Positions 46,801-54,959 of a stretch of DNA of 64,000 nt are shown one piece after another. The notes under the pieces are model-generated. The model made no database searches. It worked only from the letters and a program-made list of their open reading frames with translations, and had not been told where the DNA came from. This DNA comes from an uncultured Jannaschia sp. (GTDB taxonomy: Bacteria; Pseudomonadota; Alphaproteobacteria; Rhodobacterales; Rhodobacteraceae). Both the position numbers and the translations under genes were made by a program. Location of the stretch: positions 1 through 64,000 of the forward strand of contig NZ_CANLTQ010000002.1 of assembly GCF_947494025.1 (NCBI RefSeq), read 5' to 3'. Numbering within the stretch: position 1 is the stretch's first letter; each line of letters starts with the position of its first letter.

Positions 46801-47263
46801 GGTCGCCCGGCTCTATGCCGATCCCGCCTTCCGGCGCGGGCTGGCCGCGAGTTTCGACGGCGACCTCAAGATCTCCTTCAATCTCGCGCCGCCGATGCTG
46901 TCCGGGACGGATTCTTCCGGCCGACCGAAGAAACGCGCCTTCGGGTTGTGGATTCTTCCGCTCTTCGGAGTCCTGGCCCGGATGAAGGGGCTGCGTGGCA
47001 CTTGGGCCGACCCGTTCGGCCGGACCGCGGAACGGCGGAGCGAACGCGCGCTGATCCGCCTTGTCGAAGCCGATCTCGACTTTGCCGAGGAGGTCTTGTG
47101 TTCCGAGGCCCTGCCGCAGGTGCGGTCGCTTCTGGCCCTGCCGGGCGAGATCCGCGGTTTCGGCCCGGTCAAGGAAGCCGCCATGCAGACACAGCTCGCG
47201 CGCCGGGACGCGCTGCGCGCCGCGCTACGGAAGAAGACGACCGCCGCCATCGCGGCGGAGTGA
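43802..47263 (+). CDS. Fused indolepyruvate-type 2-oxoacid:ferredoxin oxidoreductase
   Basis: 1153 residues, fusing the IorA and IorB halves as in many proteobacteria. N-terminal ThDP/pyrimidine part (SGYRGSPLGSYD near residue 40), CAGCPHNTSTR near 433, a ThDP domain with GDGTYFHSG, a Cys-rich Fe-S region (CEGCGDCSEKSNC near 633 and CNKDYSCLKGFC near 667), and a C-terminal gamma-type domain starting AVTGVGGTGVLTIG near 718. Oxidatively decarboxylates 2-oxoacids to acyl-CoA. In this operon branched-chain oxoacids are plausible substrates, an inference. GTG at 43802 was chosen for the aggaggt site 5 bases upstream. Confidence 0.9.
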   Translation: MTISLDDKYTAETGPVFMTGTQALVRLPMTQMRRDRAAGLNTGTFISGYRGSPLGSYDQQLMKARKHLDRHDVVFQPGLNEDLAATAVWGSQQLHLSEGARKDGVLGIWYGKGPGVDRSGDVFKHGNAAGSAAHGGVLAIAGDDHTCKSSSIPHQSDHAFMSALMPMLYPSSVHEFLEMGLLGVAMSRFSGCWVGYKVISETVETTTVVDLAQEARRFVLPEDIALPEGGLNLRWPDAPLAQDARLQEIKGYAAIAFARANGVDFAAIPNDRARFGIVASGKAFEDVRQALAELELGPEEQRIIGLRLYKVRMPWPLEPQGIRAFSEGLDEVLVVEERREIIENQIKQQLFNWRADVRPRIVGKFDEADRPVLSLSAGLTVARVAEALAERLLKLDLPEGLAAHVARRAGVLKAAEARVADHAAPITRLPHYCAGCPHNTSTRVPEGSKAMAGIGCHFMAQWMDRNTETFTHMGAEGVPWTAISHFTDEAHRFVNLGDGTYFHSGHLAIRQSVAAGADITYKILYNDAVAMTGGQPVDGVLTPQQITHQMFHEGVARIVLMSDRPDLYSAADLAPGTEIRHRDDIDAVMLALREVPGTTVIVFEQTCAAEKRRRRKRGLMEEPDLRLWINPAVCEGCGDCSEKSNCIAVEPEETEMGRKRRINQSMCNKDYSCLKGFCPSFVSVRGAMPKKAVAQDGPDVGALPEPTLPEIDRAWNLAVTGVGGTGVLTIGALLGMAAHVEGKVPMILDMAGLAQKGGAVLSHVRISRPDRPTAAPRIAAGGADLLLAADAVVAASKEAILLCDPARTAAVLNVRVTPTSDFVRLRDFDFRAASVERTVEKAVRSRDHFHNFSDFAVALTGDEIGANMMMLGYAWQRGLIPLGRDAIARAVELNGVAVAANLAAFDWGRLLAHDADAVARAAGPDRKGATPLAEMSTEEIIAHRKDHLRAYQNARLAEHYGARLDRFAEALEAKGLADSGLLRLAAISYARVLAYKDEYEVARLYADPAFRRGLAASFDGDLKISFNLAPPMLSGTDSSGRPKKRAFGLWILPLFGVLARMKGLRGTWADPFGRTAERRSERALIRLVEADLDFAEEVLCSEALPQVRSLLALPGEIRGFGPVKEAAMQTQLARRDALRAALRKKTTAAIAAE

Positions 47264-47275
47264 GGAAGGATAGAA

Positions 47276-48442
47276 ATGTTTAACGCATCCATGACCTTCG
47301 ACCTCGGCGACGAGGTTAACGCCTTGCGAGACACGGTGCACCGCTGGGCGCAGGAGCGGGTCAAGCCGCTTGCCGGCCGGATCGACCAGACAAACGAGTT
47401 CCCGGAAGAGCTTTGGGAAGAGATGGGCGATCTCGGCTTGCTCGGCATCACTGTGCCCGATGAGGATGGCGGCACGGGCATGGGATATCTTGCCCACGTG
47501 GTTGCGGTAGAAGAGATCGCCCGCGCCTCGGCCAGCGTGTCGCAGAGCTACGGCGCGCATTCCAACCTCTGCGTAAACCAGATCAAGCTGAACGGCACGG
47601 CCGAGCAGAAGGCGAAATACCTGCCCGACCTGATCTCCGGCCGCGCCGTCGGCGCGCTGGCGATGTCCGAGGCCGGCGCCGGCTCGGACGTGGTGTCGAT
47701 GTCGCTTCGGGCCGAGAAGACGGGCAATTCCTCCTACGTTCTGAACGGCAGCAAGTTCTGGATCACCAATGGTGGCGAGGCCTCGACCCTGGTGGTCTAC
47801 GCCAAGACCGACCCAAGCGCGGGGTCGAAAGGCATCACGGCCTTCCTGATCGAAAAGACGATGCCCGGCTTCTCGCAGTCGCCGCATTTCGACAAGCTCG
47901 GGATGCGCGGGTCGAACACCGTGGAACTGGTGTTCGAGGACGTCGATGTGCCGGCCGAGAACATCCTCGGGCAGGAGGGCCGCGGCACGCGCGTCCTGAT
48001 GTCGGGTCTCGATTACGAGCGAGTGGTGCTCTCGGGCATCGGCCTCGGCATCATGGCGGCCTGCATGGACGAGATCATGCCGTATCTTCTCGAGCGCAAG
48101 CAGTTTGGCCAGCCGATCGGTTCGTTCCAGCTGATGCAGGGCAAGATCGCCGACATCTACACCAAGATGAACTCGGCCCGCGCCTACGTCTACGAGGTGG
48201 CGAAGGCGTGCGATGGCGGTCGGGTGACCCGGCAGGACGCCGCGGCCTGCGTGCTCTACGCCTCCGAGGAGGCGATGGTCGTCGCGCATCAGGCGGTGCA
48301 GGCGATAGGCGGCGCGGGCTTCATGAACGAGACGCCTGTCAGCCGCATCTTCCGTGATGCCAAGCTGATGGAAATCGGCGCCGGCACCTCGGAGATCCGG
48401 CGCATGCTGATCGGCCGCGAACTGATGGGGACGATGTCCTGA
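47276..48442 (+). CDS. ivd: Isovaleryl-CoA dehydrogenase
   Basis: 388 residues, acyl-CoA dehydrogenase family. FAD/substrate motifs are [46 protein letters not shown] and the C-terminal [32 protein letters not shown]. The catalytic base is at Glu248 in [12 protein letters not shown], the position characteristic of IVD rather than of straight-chain enzymes, where it lies near the C-terminus. Oxidises isovaleryl-CoA to 3-methylcrotonyl-CoA. It starts 12 bases after the oxidoreductase stop and shares one base with mccB. Confidence 0.93.
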   Translation: MFNASMTFDLGDEVNALRDTVHRWAQERVKPLAGRIDQTNEFPEELWEEMGDLGLLGITVPDEDGGTGMGYLAHVVAVEEIARASASVSQSYGAHSNLCVNQIKLNGTAEQKAKYLPDLISGRAVGALAMSEAGAGSDVVSMSLRAEKTGNSSYVLNGSKFWITNGGEASTLVVYAKTDPSAGSKGITAFLIEKTMPGFSQSPHFDKLGMRGSNTVELVFEDVDVPAENILGQEGRGTRVLMSGLDYERVVLSGIGLGIMAACMDEIMPYLLERKQFGQPIGSFQLMQGKIADIYTKMNSARAYVYEVAKACDGGRVTRQDAAACVLYASEEAMVVAHQAVQAIGGAGFMNETPVSRIFRDAKLMEIGAGTSEIRRMLIGRELMGTMS

Positions 48443-50049
48443 TGGCCGTTCTCCAGTCCTCCCTGTCGCCGCGGTCCGAGGTCTTTGCTGCAAACCGGGT
48501 GGCGCACGAAGCGGCGCTCGCCCCAGTGCGTGCGGCTGCCGAGGTCGCGCTTGCCGGCGGCGGTCCGGCGGCGCGCGAACGACACGTGGGCCGCGGCAAG
48601 ATCCTGCCGCGCGAGCGGGTGGCGCGGCTGCTTGATCCCGGCTCGCCGTTCCTCGAGGTCGGCATGTTCGCCGCGCACGGACTCTACGAGGGCGCCAGCC
48701 CCTCGGCCGGCGTCGTAACCGGTATCGGCCGAGTCTCGGGCCGCGAGGTCATGGTCGTCTGCAACGACGCTACCGTGAAGGGCGGCACCTACTACCCGAT
48801 GACGGTCAAGAAACATCTGCGCGCGCAGGAGATCGCCGAGACCAACCGGCTGCCCTGCGTCTACCTTGTGGATTCCGGGGGCGCCAACCTGCGGAACCAA
48901 GACGAGGTCTTTCCCGACCGCGACCATTTCGGACGGATTTTCTTCAACCAGGCCAACATGTCGGCCAAGGGGATTCCGCAGATCGCTGTCGTCATGGGCT
49001 CCTGCACCGCGGGCGGGGCCTACGTGCCGGCGATGTCGGACGTCACCATCATCGTGCGCGAGCAGGGCACCATATTCCTCGCCGGCCCGCCCTTAGTGAA
49101 GGCCGCGACAGGCGAGGTGGTGACCGCCGAGGATCTCGGCGGCGGCGACGTGCACACGCGTCTCTCGGGCGTGGCCGATTACCTCGCCAACGACGACGCA
49201 CACGCGCTGGCGCTGGCGCGGCAAGCGGTGGCCAACCTGAACCTCACGAAGCCCGCGACGGTGGAGCTCCGGACACCGGAGCCGCCGGCCTACGATCCGG
49301 ACGAGATCCTCGGCGTGGTCCCGGCCGACTTGAAGACGCCCTACGACATCCGCGAGGTCATTGCCCGCGTGGTCGACGGCTCGCGCTTCGACGAGTTCAA
49401 GGCGCGCTACGGCACGACGCTGGTCTGCGGCTTTGCCCATGTCATGGGCATGCCCGTTGGCATCGTCGCCAATAACGGCGTGCTGTTCTCGGAAGCCGCG
49501 ATGAAAGGCGCGCATTTCGTCGAGCTCTGTTCGCAGCGCAAAATCCCGCTGGTGTTCCTTCAGAACATCACCGGCTTCATGGTCGGCCGCGCCTACGAGA
49601 GCGCCGGGATCGCCAAGGACGGCGCCAAGCTTGTGACCGCGGTGGCGACCACCTCCGTGCCGAAGATCACGATGCTCGTTGGCGGTTCGTTCGGCGCGGG
49701 CAATTACGGCATGTGCGGCCGGGCCTATTCGCCCCGTTTTCTCTGGACCTGGCCGAACAGCCGCATCTCCGTGATGGGCGGCGCGCAGGCGGCGGGCGTG
49801 CTGGCCACCGTCCGCCGCGACGCGGTCGAGCGCAAGGGCGGCAGTTGGTCGGCCGAGGAGGAGACCGAGTTCAAGCGACCGACGATCGAGATGTTCGAGC
49901 GCCAGTCGCACCCGCTCTACGCCGCGTCGCGGCTCTGGGACGACGGCATCGTCGACCCGCGCAAGAGCCGCGAGGTGCTGGCGCTAAGCCTCGCCGCCGC
50001 GCTCAACGCACCGATCGAGGATACGCGCTTCGGCGTGTTCCGGATGTGA
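48442..50049 (+). CDS. mccB: Methylcrotonyl-CoA carboxylase, carboxyltransferase subunit
   Basis: 535 residues. The acyl-CoA carboxyltransferase fold is recognised from [77 protein letters not shown], and the C-terminal domain [13 protein letters not shown]-like ([16 protein letters not shown]) with [15 protein letters not shown]. These features fit MccB better than propionyl-CoA carboxylase beta. Transfers CO2 from biotin on MccA to 3-methylcrotonyl-CoA. It overlaps ivd by one base and ends 11 bases before mccA. Confidence 0.93.
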   Translation: MAVLQSSLSPRSEVFAANRVAHEAALAPVRAAAEVALAGGGPAARERHVGRGKILPRERVARLLDPGSPFLEVGMFAAHGLYEGASPSAGVVTGIGRVSGREVMVVCNDATVKGGTYYPMTVKKHLRAQEIAETNRLPCVYLVDSGGANLRNQDEVFPDRDHFGRIFFNQANMSAKGIPQIAVVMGSCTAGGAYVPAMSDVTIIVREQGTIFLAGPPLVKAATGEVVTAEDLGGGDVHTRLSGVADYLANDDAHALALARQAVANLNLTKPATVELRTPEPPAYDPDEILGVVPADLKTPYDIREVIARVVDGSRFDEFKARYGTTLVCGFAHVMGMPVGIVANNGVLFSEAAMKGAHFVELCSQRKIPLVFLQNITGFMVGRAYESAGIAKDGAKLVTAVATTSVPKITMLVGGSFGAGNYGMCGRAYSPRFLWTWPNSRISVMGGAQAAGVLATVRRDAVERKGGSWSAEEETEFKRPTIEMFERQSHPLYAASRLWDDGIVDPRKSREVLALSLAAALNAPIEDTRFGVFRM

Positions 50050-50060
50050 GGGGGGACGCG

Positions 50061-52061
50061 ATGTTCCAGAAGATCCTTATCGCGAACCGGGGCGAGATCG
50101 CCTGCCGGGTGATCGCCACCGCCCGCCGGCTCGGCATCCGGACCGTGGCGGTCTATTCCGACGCCGACGCGTCGGCCAAACACGTCGCGCTGGCCGACGA
50201 GGCGGTGCATGTGGGGCCCGCGCCGGTGGCCGAAAGCTATCTGCAGGCCGGGCGCATCATCGATGCCGCCCGCGCAACGGGGGCCGAGGCGATCCACCCG
50301 GGATACGGTTTCCTGTCCGAGAACCCCGATTTCGTCGCGGCCGTCGAGGCGGCGGGCCTTGTCTTCGTCGGCCCGTCGGCGCAGGCGATCCGTGCCATGG
50401 GCCTCAAGGACGCGGCCAAGGCGCTGATGGACAAGGCCGGCGTCCCCGTGGTGCCAGGCTATCACGGCAGCCGGCAGGAGGCGGAGTTCCTGGCCGAGCG
50501 GGCCGAGGAGATCGGCTACCCGGTTCTGATCAAGGCGCGCGCCGGCGGCGGCGGCAAGGGGATGCGGCTGGTCGAGCGGGCAGGGGAATTCGCCGATGCG
50601 CTTGCTTCGGCGCAGCGCGAGGCGAAGACCGCCTTCGGCGACCCCGCCTGCCTGATCGAGAAGTTCGTGCCGCAGCCGCGACACATCGAGATCCAGGTCT
50701 TCGGCGACGCCTGCGGCAACGTCATCCATCTCTTCGAGCGCGACTGCTCTCTCCAGCGCCGTCACCAGAAGGTGATCGAGGAGGCGCCCGCTCCGGACAT
50801 GCCCGAAGAAGTGCGCGCGGCGATGGGGCGGGCGGCGGTCGATGCCGCGAGGGCCATCGGCTACCGCGGCGCCGGCACGGTGGAGTTCATCGTCGACGGC
50901 TCCGGCCCGCTTCGGACCGACGGCTTCTGGTTCATGGAGATGAACACCCGGTTGCAGGTCGAACACCCTGTTTCCGAGGCGATCACCGGGCTCGACTTCG
51001 TCGAGCTGCAACTGCGCGTCGCGGCCGGTGAGCCGCTGCCGGTGGCACAGGACGACCTGAAGATCGACGGCTGGGCCTTCGAGGCGCGGCTTTATGCCGA
51101 GGACGTGGCCAAGGGCTTCCTGCCCGCCACGGGACGGCTCGACTATCTCGCCTTTCCCGAAGGCACGGAGTTCGATCGCGGTCCGGTCCGCATCGACAGC
51201 GGCGTGCGGCAAGGCGACGAGATCAGCCCGTTCTACGACCCGATGATCGCCAAGGTCATTGTGCACGGGCCGACACGGTCGGCGGCGCTCAATCGGCTGA
51301 CCACGGCGCTGGAGGCATGCCGCGTTACGGGATCTGTGACCAACGCTGCATTTCTCGCCGCGCTGTCGCGGCACGACGGGTTCCGGCGCGGCGAGGTGGA
51401 TACCGGCCTCATCGCCCGCGATCTCGGCACGCTGCTGCCCGACGTCGCGGTGCCGGAGACGTCGACCGCCGTCGCCGCGGTGGCCGCGCTGGGGCTGCTG
51501 CGCCCGCGCACCGCGGCCGATCCGTGGGAGCGGCTGGCCGGATGGCGGCACTGGACCGAGGACACCCATCACGCATTGCTGGAGCGCGATGGTGCGCGCA
51601 TCGAACGCGCGGTCACCCAGCACGGGCGCGGCCGCTTCACGATCGACGGGCCAAAGGGGAGCTTGTCCTTCACCATCGCCGCGGCCGGCGGCACCGTCTA
51701 CACGCTCGACATCGGCAACACCCGGTCGCGGGTGGAAGTGGTCCAGGACGGCGCACGCGTCACGGTCTTCGACGGAAGCACTGGCGCGTCCTTCGAGCTT
51801 CCCGACCTTTTGGCCCACGTCGAGGGCGACGAGGCGGGCAGCGACAGCCTCGTCGCGCCAATGCCGGGTCTTGTCATCATGATAGCGGCAGCGGGCCAGA
51901 GTGTCGCGAAAGGAGACGCCCTGGTGGTGCTGGAAGCCATGAAGATGGAGCACACGCTCCGTGCCCCGCGGGACGGGATCGTCGCTGAAGTCTTGGCGAC
52001 GCAGGGCGACCAGGTCAGTGATGGCACGATACTTCTGAAATTGGAGGCCGAGGATGCCTGA
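50061..52061 (+). CDS. mccA: Methylcrotonyl-CoA carboxylase, biotin carboxylase subunit
   Basis: 666 residues. Biotin carboxylase domain (residues 1-450: KILIANRGEIACRVIATARR, IHPGYGFLSENPDFV, KARAGGGGKGMRLVE, EMNTRLQVEHPVSEAITG), a linking domain, and a C-terminal biotinyl domain with VVLEAMKMEHTL, biotin on Lys628. ATP-dependent carboxylation of biotin for MccB. Biotin demand fits the broken biotin-transporter gene found at the end of the operon. It overlaps the HMG-CoA lyase gene by 8 bases. Confidence 0.95.
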   Translation: MFQKILIANRGEIACRVIATARRLGIRTVAVYSDADASAKHVALADEAVHVGPAPVAESYLQAGRIIDAARATGAEAIHPGYGFLSENPDFVAAVEAAGLVFVGPSAQAIRAMGLKDAAKALMDKAGVPVVPGYHGSRQEAEFLAERAEEIGYPVLIKARAGGGGKGMRLVERAGEFADALASAQREAKTAFGDPACLIEKFVPQPRHIEIQVFGDACGNVIHLFERDCSLQRRHQKVIEEAPAPDMPEEVRAAMGRAAVDAARAIGYRGAGTVEFIVDGSGPLRTDGFWFMEMNTRLQVEHPVSEAITGLDFVELQLRVAAGEPLPVAQDDLKIDGWAFEARLYAEDVAKGFLPATGRLDYLAFPEGTEFDRGPVRIDSGVRQGDEISPFYDPMIAKVIVHGPTRSAALNRLTTALEACRVTGSVTNAAFLAALSRHDGFRRGEVDTGLIARDLGTLLPDVAVPETSTAVAAVAALGLLRPRTAADPWERLAGWRHWTEDTHHALLERDGARIERAVTQHGRGRFTIDGPKGSLSFTIAAAGGTVYTLDIGNTRSRVEVVQDGARVTVFDGSTGASFELPDLLAHVEGDEAGSDSLVAPMPGLVIMIAAAGQSVAKGDALVVLEAMKMEHTLRAPRDGIVAEVLATQGDQVSDGTILLKLEAEDA

Positions 52062-52923
52062 GCCGGCACGCGATCCCGTCACCATCTTCGAGATGGGTCC
52101 GCGCGACGGGTTGCAGAACGAGAAGGCGCAGATCGCCACGGCAGACAAGATCCGGCTGGTCGATATGCTCTCGGGCTGCGGCTTCGCCAAGATCGAGGTG
52201 ACGAGCTTCGTCAGCCCGAAATGGGTGCCGCAGATGTCCGATGCCGCGGAGGTCATGTCCGGCATCGACCGCCGCCCCGGCATCGCCTACGCGGTGCTGA
52301 CGCCGAACCTCAAGGGCTTCGAGGCGGCGCAGGCGGCGGGCGCCTCGGAGGTCGCGGTCTTCGCCTCGGCCTCGGAAGGGTTCAGCCGCGCCAATATCAA
52401 CTGCTCGGTGGAGGAGAGCCTCGACCGCTTCGCGCCGATCATGGAGGCCGCCCGCGCGTCCGGGATGCCGGTGCGCGGCTACGTCTCCTGCGTCACCGAC
52501 TGTCCCTATGACGGCGAGATCGCGCCGGAGGCGGTGGTCCGGGTGGCGCGGCGGCTGTGGGACATGGGTTGCTACGAGGTCTCGCTCGCCGACACGATCG
52601 GCGTCGCGGTGCCAGAGCGGGTCGACGCGATGCTGGCGGCGGTACTGGAACACCTGCCGGCGGAGCGGCTTGCCGGGCATTTCCACGACACCGGCGGGCG
52701 GGCTCTCGACAATATCGCGGCAAGCCTCGCCCGAGGTCTCCGGACCTTCGACGCCGCGGTCGGCGGCCTCGGCGGCTGCCCCTACGCGCCCGGGGCCAAG
52801 GGCAATGTCGCGACCGAGAAGGTGGCGGCCGAGATGGCGCGACTGGGGCATCCCACCGGCCTCGACGCCGTGAAACTGGCCGAGGCCGCGTGGTTCGCCC
52901 AAGGCCTCAGGAGCACGGCATGA
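52054..52923 (+). CDS. mvaB: Hydroxymethylglutaryl-CoA lyase
   Basis: 289 residues, TIM-barrel DRE-TIM family. EMGPRDGLQNEKAQI at the N-terminus (metal-binding Asp and Arg), SLADTIGVAVPERV, HFHDTGGRALDN and the lyase signature GGLGGCPYAPGAKGNVATE with the active-site Cys. Splits HMG-CoA to acetoacetate and acetyl-CoA, the last step of leucine degradation. It begins inside mccA and its stop overlaps the next ATG. Confidence 0.95.
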   Translation: MPEPARDPVTIFEMGPRDGLQNEKAQIATADKIRLVDMLSGCGFAKIEVTSFVSPKWVPQMSDAAEVMSGIDRRPGIAYAVLTPNLKGFEAAQAAGASEVAVFASASEGFSRANINCSVEESLDRFAPIMEAARASGMPVRGYVSCVTDCPYDGEIAPEAVVRVARRLWDMGCYEVSLADTIGVAVPERVDAMLAAVLEHLPAERLAGHFHDTGGRALDNIAASLARGLRTFDAAVGGLGGCPYAPGAKGNVATEKVAAEMARLGHPTGLDAVKLAEAAWFAQGLRSTA

Positions 52924-53711
52924 GCTATCAGACCCTCGACATCCGCACCGATGATCGCGGCGTGGCCTATGTCACGTTGAACGTGCCGGACAAGCGCAAC
53001 GTGCTCTCCGCCACGATGATCGCCGAGCTGACCGACATGGCCGGCACGCTCGGCGCGGCAGAGCACACCCGCGCCATCGTGCTCGCGGGCGCCGGGAAAG
53101 TTTTCTGTGCCGGCGGCGACCTCACATGGATGAAGGCGCAGATCGAGGCAGACCGCGAGACCCGGATGCGCGAGGCCCGCAAGCTCGCGATGATGCTGAA
53201 CGCGTTGAACGAGATGCCGACGCCGCTGATCGGCCGACTGCACGGCGGCGCTTTCGGTGGCGGCGTCGGCCTAGCCTGCGTCTGCGACGTGGCGCTGGCG
53301 GCGGAGGGCACCAAGTTTGGGCTGACCGAAACCCGGCTGGGGCTAATCCCGGCGACCATCGGCCCCTACGTGATCGCCCGCATGGGCGAAGGCGTGGCGC
53401 GGCGCGTCTTCATGTCGGCGCGGCTTTTCGAGGCCGCCGAGGCGGCGGAGCTGGGCCTCGTCGCCCGCGCGGCGCCGGAGGCGGACCTCGACGCCGCGGT
53501 CGAGGCCGAGGTCGCGCCCTACCTGTCGGTGGCGCCCGGCGCGGTGGGGCGCGCCAAGGCGCTGGCCCGCAGCCTCGGGCCGCGCATCGATGCCGCCGTG
53601 ATCGACGCCACCATCGCGCGGCTCGCCGACACCTGGGAGACCGACGAGGCGGCGCATGGCATCGACTCTTTCCTCGGTAAGACAACGCCGCGGTGGGCGC
53701 TCACATCCTGA
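52920..53711 (+). CDS. Enoyl-CoA hydratase, probable 3-methylglutaconyl-CoA hydratase
   Basis: 263 residues, crotonase fold. VTLNVPDKRNVLSATMI, AGKVFCAGGDLTWMKAQ (oxyanion-hole Gly), GGAFGGGVGLACVCDVALAAEGTKFG and TETRLGLIPATIGPYVI are present. Completes the pathway between MccAB and HMG-CoA lyase if its substrate is 3-methylglutaconyl-CoA, which the operon context strongly suggests (LiuC role). Sequence alone would allow other enoyl-CoA substrates. It overlaps the lyase stop (ATGA) and ends the operon. Confidence 0.88.
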   Translation: MSYQTLDIRTDDRGVAYVTLNVPDKRNVLSATMIAELTDMAGTLGAAEHTRAIVLAGAGKVFCAGGDLTWMKAQIEADRETRMREARKLAMMLNALNEMPTPLIGRLHGGAFGGGVGLACVCDVALAAEGTKFGLTETRLGLIPATIGPYVIARMGEGVARRVFMSARLFEAAEAAELGLVARAAPEADLDAAVEAEVAPYLSVAPGAVGRAKALARSLGPRIDAAVIDATIARLADTWETDEAAHGIDSFLGKTTPRWALTS

Positions 53712-53758
53712 GGTCCGAGATCTTGGAAAAGATCGTCCAAGCTCTTGGCGGTCCTACG

Positions 53759-54340
53759 ATGGTGCCCGACTTCTCACTGAAAAGCCGCGCTTGGCATTAT
53801 GTGTCGCGACGCGGCGTTCTGCGTTTCTAGTTACTCGCGATTTTAGGCAGCTTGTTGACCGCGATCTCCGCAAAGGTTCGCGTGCCCGTCGGACCTGTTG
53901 ACATGTCACTGCAGACAATTGGGGCTCACATAATTTTCGCAGCTTTCGGGCGCCGGCTCGGATTCGCTACAATTGCCCTATTTTTTGCAAAGGGCGCAGT
54001 TGGGTCTGCCTGTTTTTCAAACACGCCCGAGCGCGGGATTGGCCTTGCTTACATGTTTAGAGCATCGGCGGCTATCTCATAGGATTTGTCGCCATCGCGG
54101 CGATTGTTGGATGGGCTTCGGATCGGGGCCGGTGTGACAACCAACTGCGCGTCGGAGTCGCGATGCTCGCCGGCGAGGTCGTTCTTCAGCTTCTGCGCGC
54201 TCTCTGGTTGATCCAGTTCTTTGGGATATCCGACTGCCTATCCTACGGTGTGGGCACTTCATTGTCCCTGACCTTGGGTTGCTCTATTCTTCGCTGTTCC
54301 GATTCTTGCCTTATGGCGGCTTAGACAGCATGAAATCTTA
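53759..54340 (+). pseudogene. bioY: Decayed bioY (biotin transporter S component)
   Basis: From ATG 53759 the frame reads 23 codons, meets TAG at 53828-53830, then continues in frame as LLAILGSLLTAISAKVRVPVG, PVDMSLQT, FGRRLGFATIALF and TPERGIGLAYM. The frame shifts between about 54053 and 54065 and resumes as IGGYLIGFVAIAAIVGWASDRG and VAMLAGEVVLQLLRALWLIQFFG. A further shift near 54250 would restore a hydrophobic end ALFFAVPILALWRLR. Order, spacing and total length (about 190 codons) match BioY. With one stop and at least one frameshift it cannot make a full protein. Sequencing error is possible but two or more lesions make decay more likely. Confidence 0.8.
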
Positions 54341-54344
54341 GCGA

Positions 54345-54626
54345 TGGGCCGAGAGTTCATCGGTGGAGAGGGTCGAACCGACGCGGATGTTCTCCGGATT
54401 GTTGCCCTTGATCTAAAGCCCTGTTTTCTATTATTTCTCATGTGCGCGCGAGCTTGATCGGAAATTGCCATCTGACTGGGAATTTCACGATGAACCACCG
54501 TGCCGGCTTACCTGCGAGCAACGGCAAGTCATCGGTCTCTGGGAAATTCTAAGGCGTGCGTGTATGAAGCCGGGATTCGGGGAAAAGAGGCAGATAGCAG
54601 AGTCGCTTGGGGAAATTTTCCCATAA
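54345..54626 (+). pseudogene. Second decayed reading frame, unrecognised
   Basis: After the bioY remnant, protein-like sequence continues across frames: GREFIGGEGRTDADVLRIVALDLK, then after a frame change ARELDRKLPSDWEFHDE, and EQRQVIGLWEILRRACMKPGF with GEKRQIAESLGEIFP ending at TAA (54624-54626). The pieces have normal amino-acid balance, unlike shadow frames, but there is no start or family match, and a TAA lies inside. It is probably another broken gene of the island. Confidence 0.35.
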
Positions 54627-54725
54627 CGACGAAGTTGCGCGCGTTCTCGAAACCAGCCTCTCGGTCATGGCGCTCAACGAGGGATGGGACACTCGGATCG
54701 AGTGATGAGTGTCAGCACTTCAAGC

Positions 54726-54755
54726 GGAGAAGGAGAAGGAGAAGGAGAAGGAGAA
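54726..54755 (+). repeat. Five tandem GGAGAA units
   Basis: A perfect (GGAGAA)5 hexanucleotide microsatellite in the noncoding right margin of the island. It makes an artificial Arg-rich or Glu/Lys-rich frame but no gene. The remainder of 54627-54868 shows no other feature. Confidence 0.9.
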
Positions 54756-54868
54756 GGGACCGCGCCTTTTTGCCCATAAATCTAAAGTAATTTTTGGCCG
54801 GGCTTTTAGGTGGATCGACATAAACTTAAAAGGAAAAGGCCAAGTAAGGCGAGGGCTTAAAGTTATAG

Positions 54869-54882
54869 TTGGCTCCGGCGGT
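54869..54882 (+). repeat. Right attachment-site copy at the tRNA-Asn 3' end
   Basis: TTGGCTCCGGCGGT covers the CCA tail, discriminator and acceptor strand of tRNA-Asn on the minus strand, plus one base beyond. It is identical to 42152-42165 in direct orientation. Together they define the proposed ends of the island. Confidence 0.75.
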
Positions 54883-54944
54883 AGGGATCGAACCTACGAC
54901 CAATTGATTAACAGTCAACTGCTCTACCGCTGAGCTACGCCGGA
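54870..54944 (-). tRNA. tRNA-Asn (anticodon GTT)
   Basis: A 75-base cloverleaf with encoded CCA on the minus strand. Acceptor TCCGGCG/CGCCGGA, D arm GCTC/GAGC, anticodon loop CTGTTAA (GTT), T arm GTAGG-TTCGATC-CCTAC. It is intact although it seems to have served as an integration target. Confidence 0.97.
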
Positions 54945-54959
54945 ACAACGAGGGCGGAG

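Larger units (their letters stand above)
42152..54882. mobile_element. Genomic island inserted at tRNA-Asn (leucine catabolism cargo)
   Basis: The block is bounded by a 14-bp direct repeat of the tRNA-Asn 3' end. The intact tRNA is at the right end with its 3' end pointing into the island, the usual geometry of integrase-mediated insertion. AT-richer, gene-poor DNA occurs at both inner margins (42178-43174 and 53712-54868), for example about 55% GC in 54001-54060. Three phased GTGCCA repeats near the left end could be relic recombinase arm sites. No intact integrase or transposase is present, so it is probably an old, immobilised element. Boundaries are inferred. Confidence 0.65.

Noticed and set aside
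54500-54790. Plus-strand frame with a long Arg run
   Set aside because: The Arg run is created by the GGAGAA microsatellite; there is no family resemblance.
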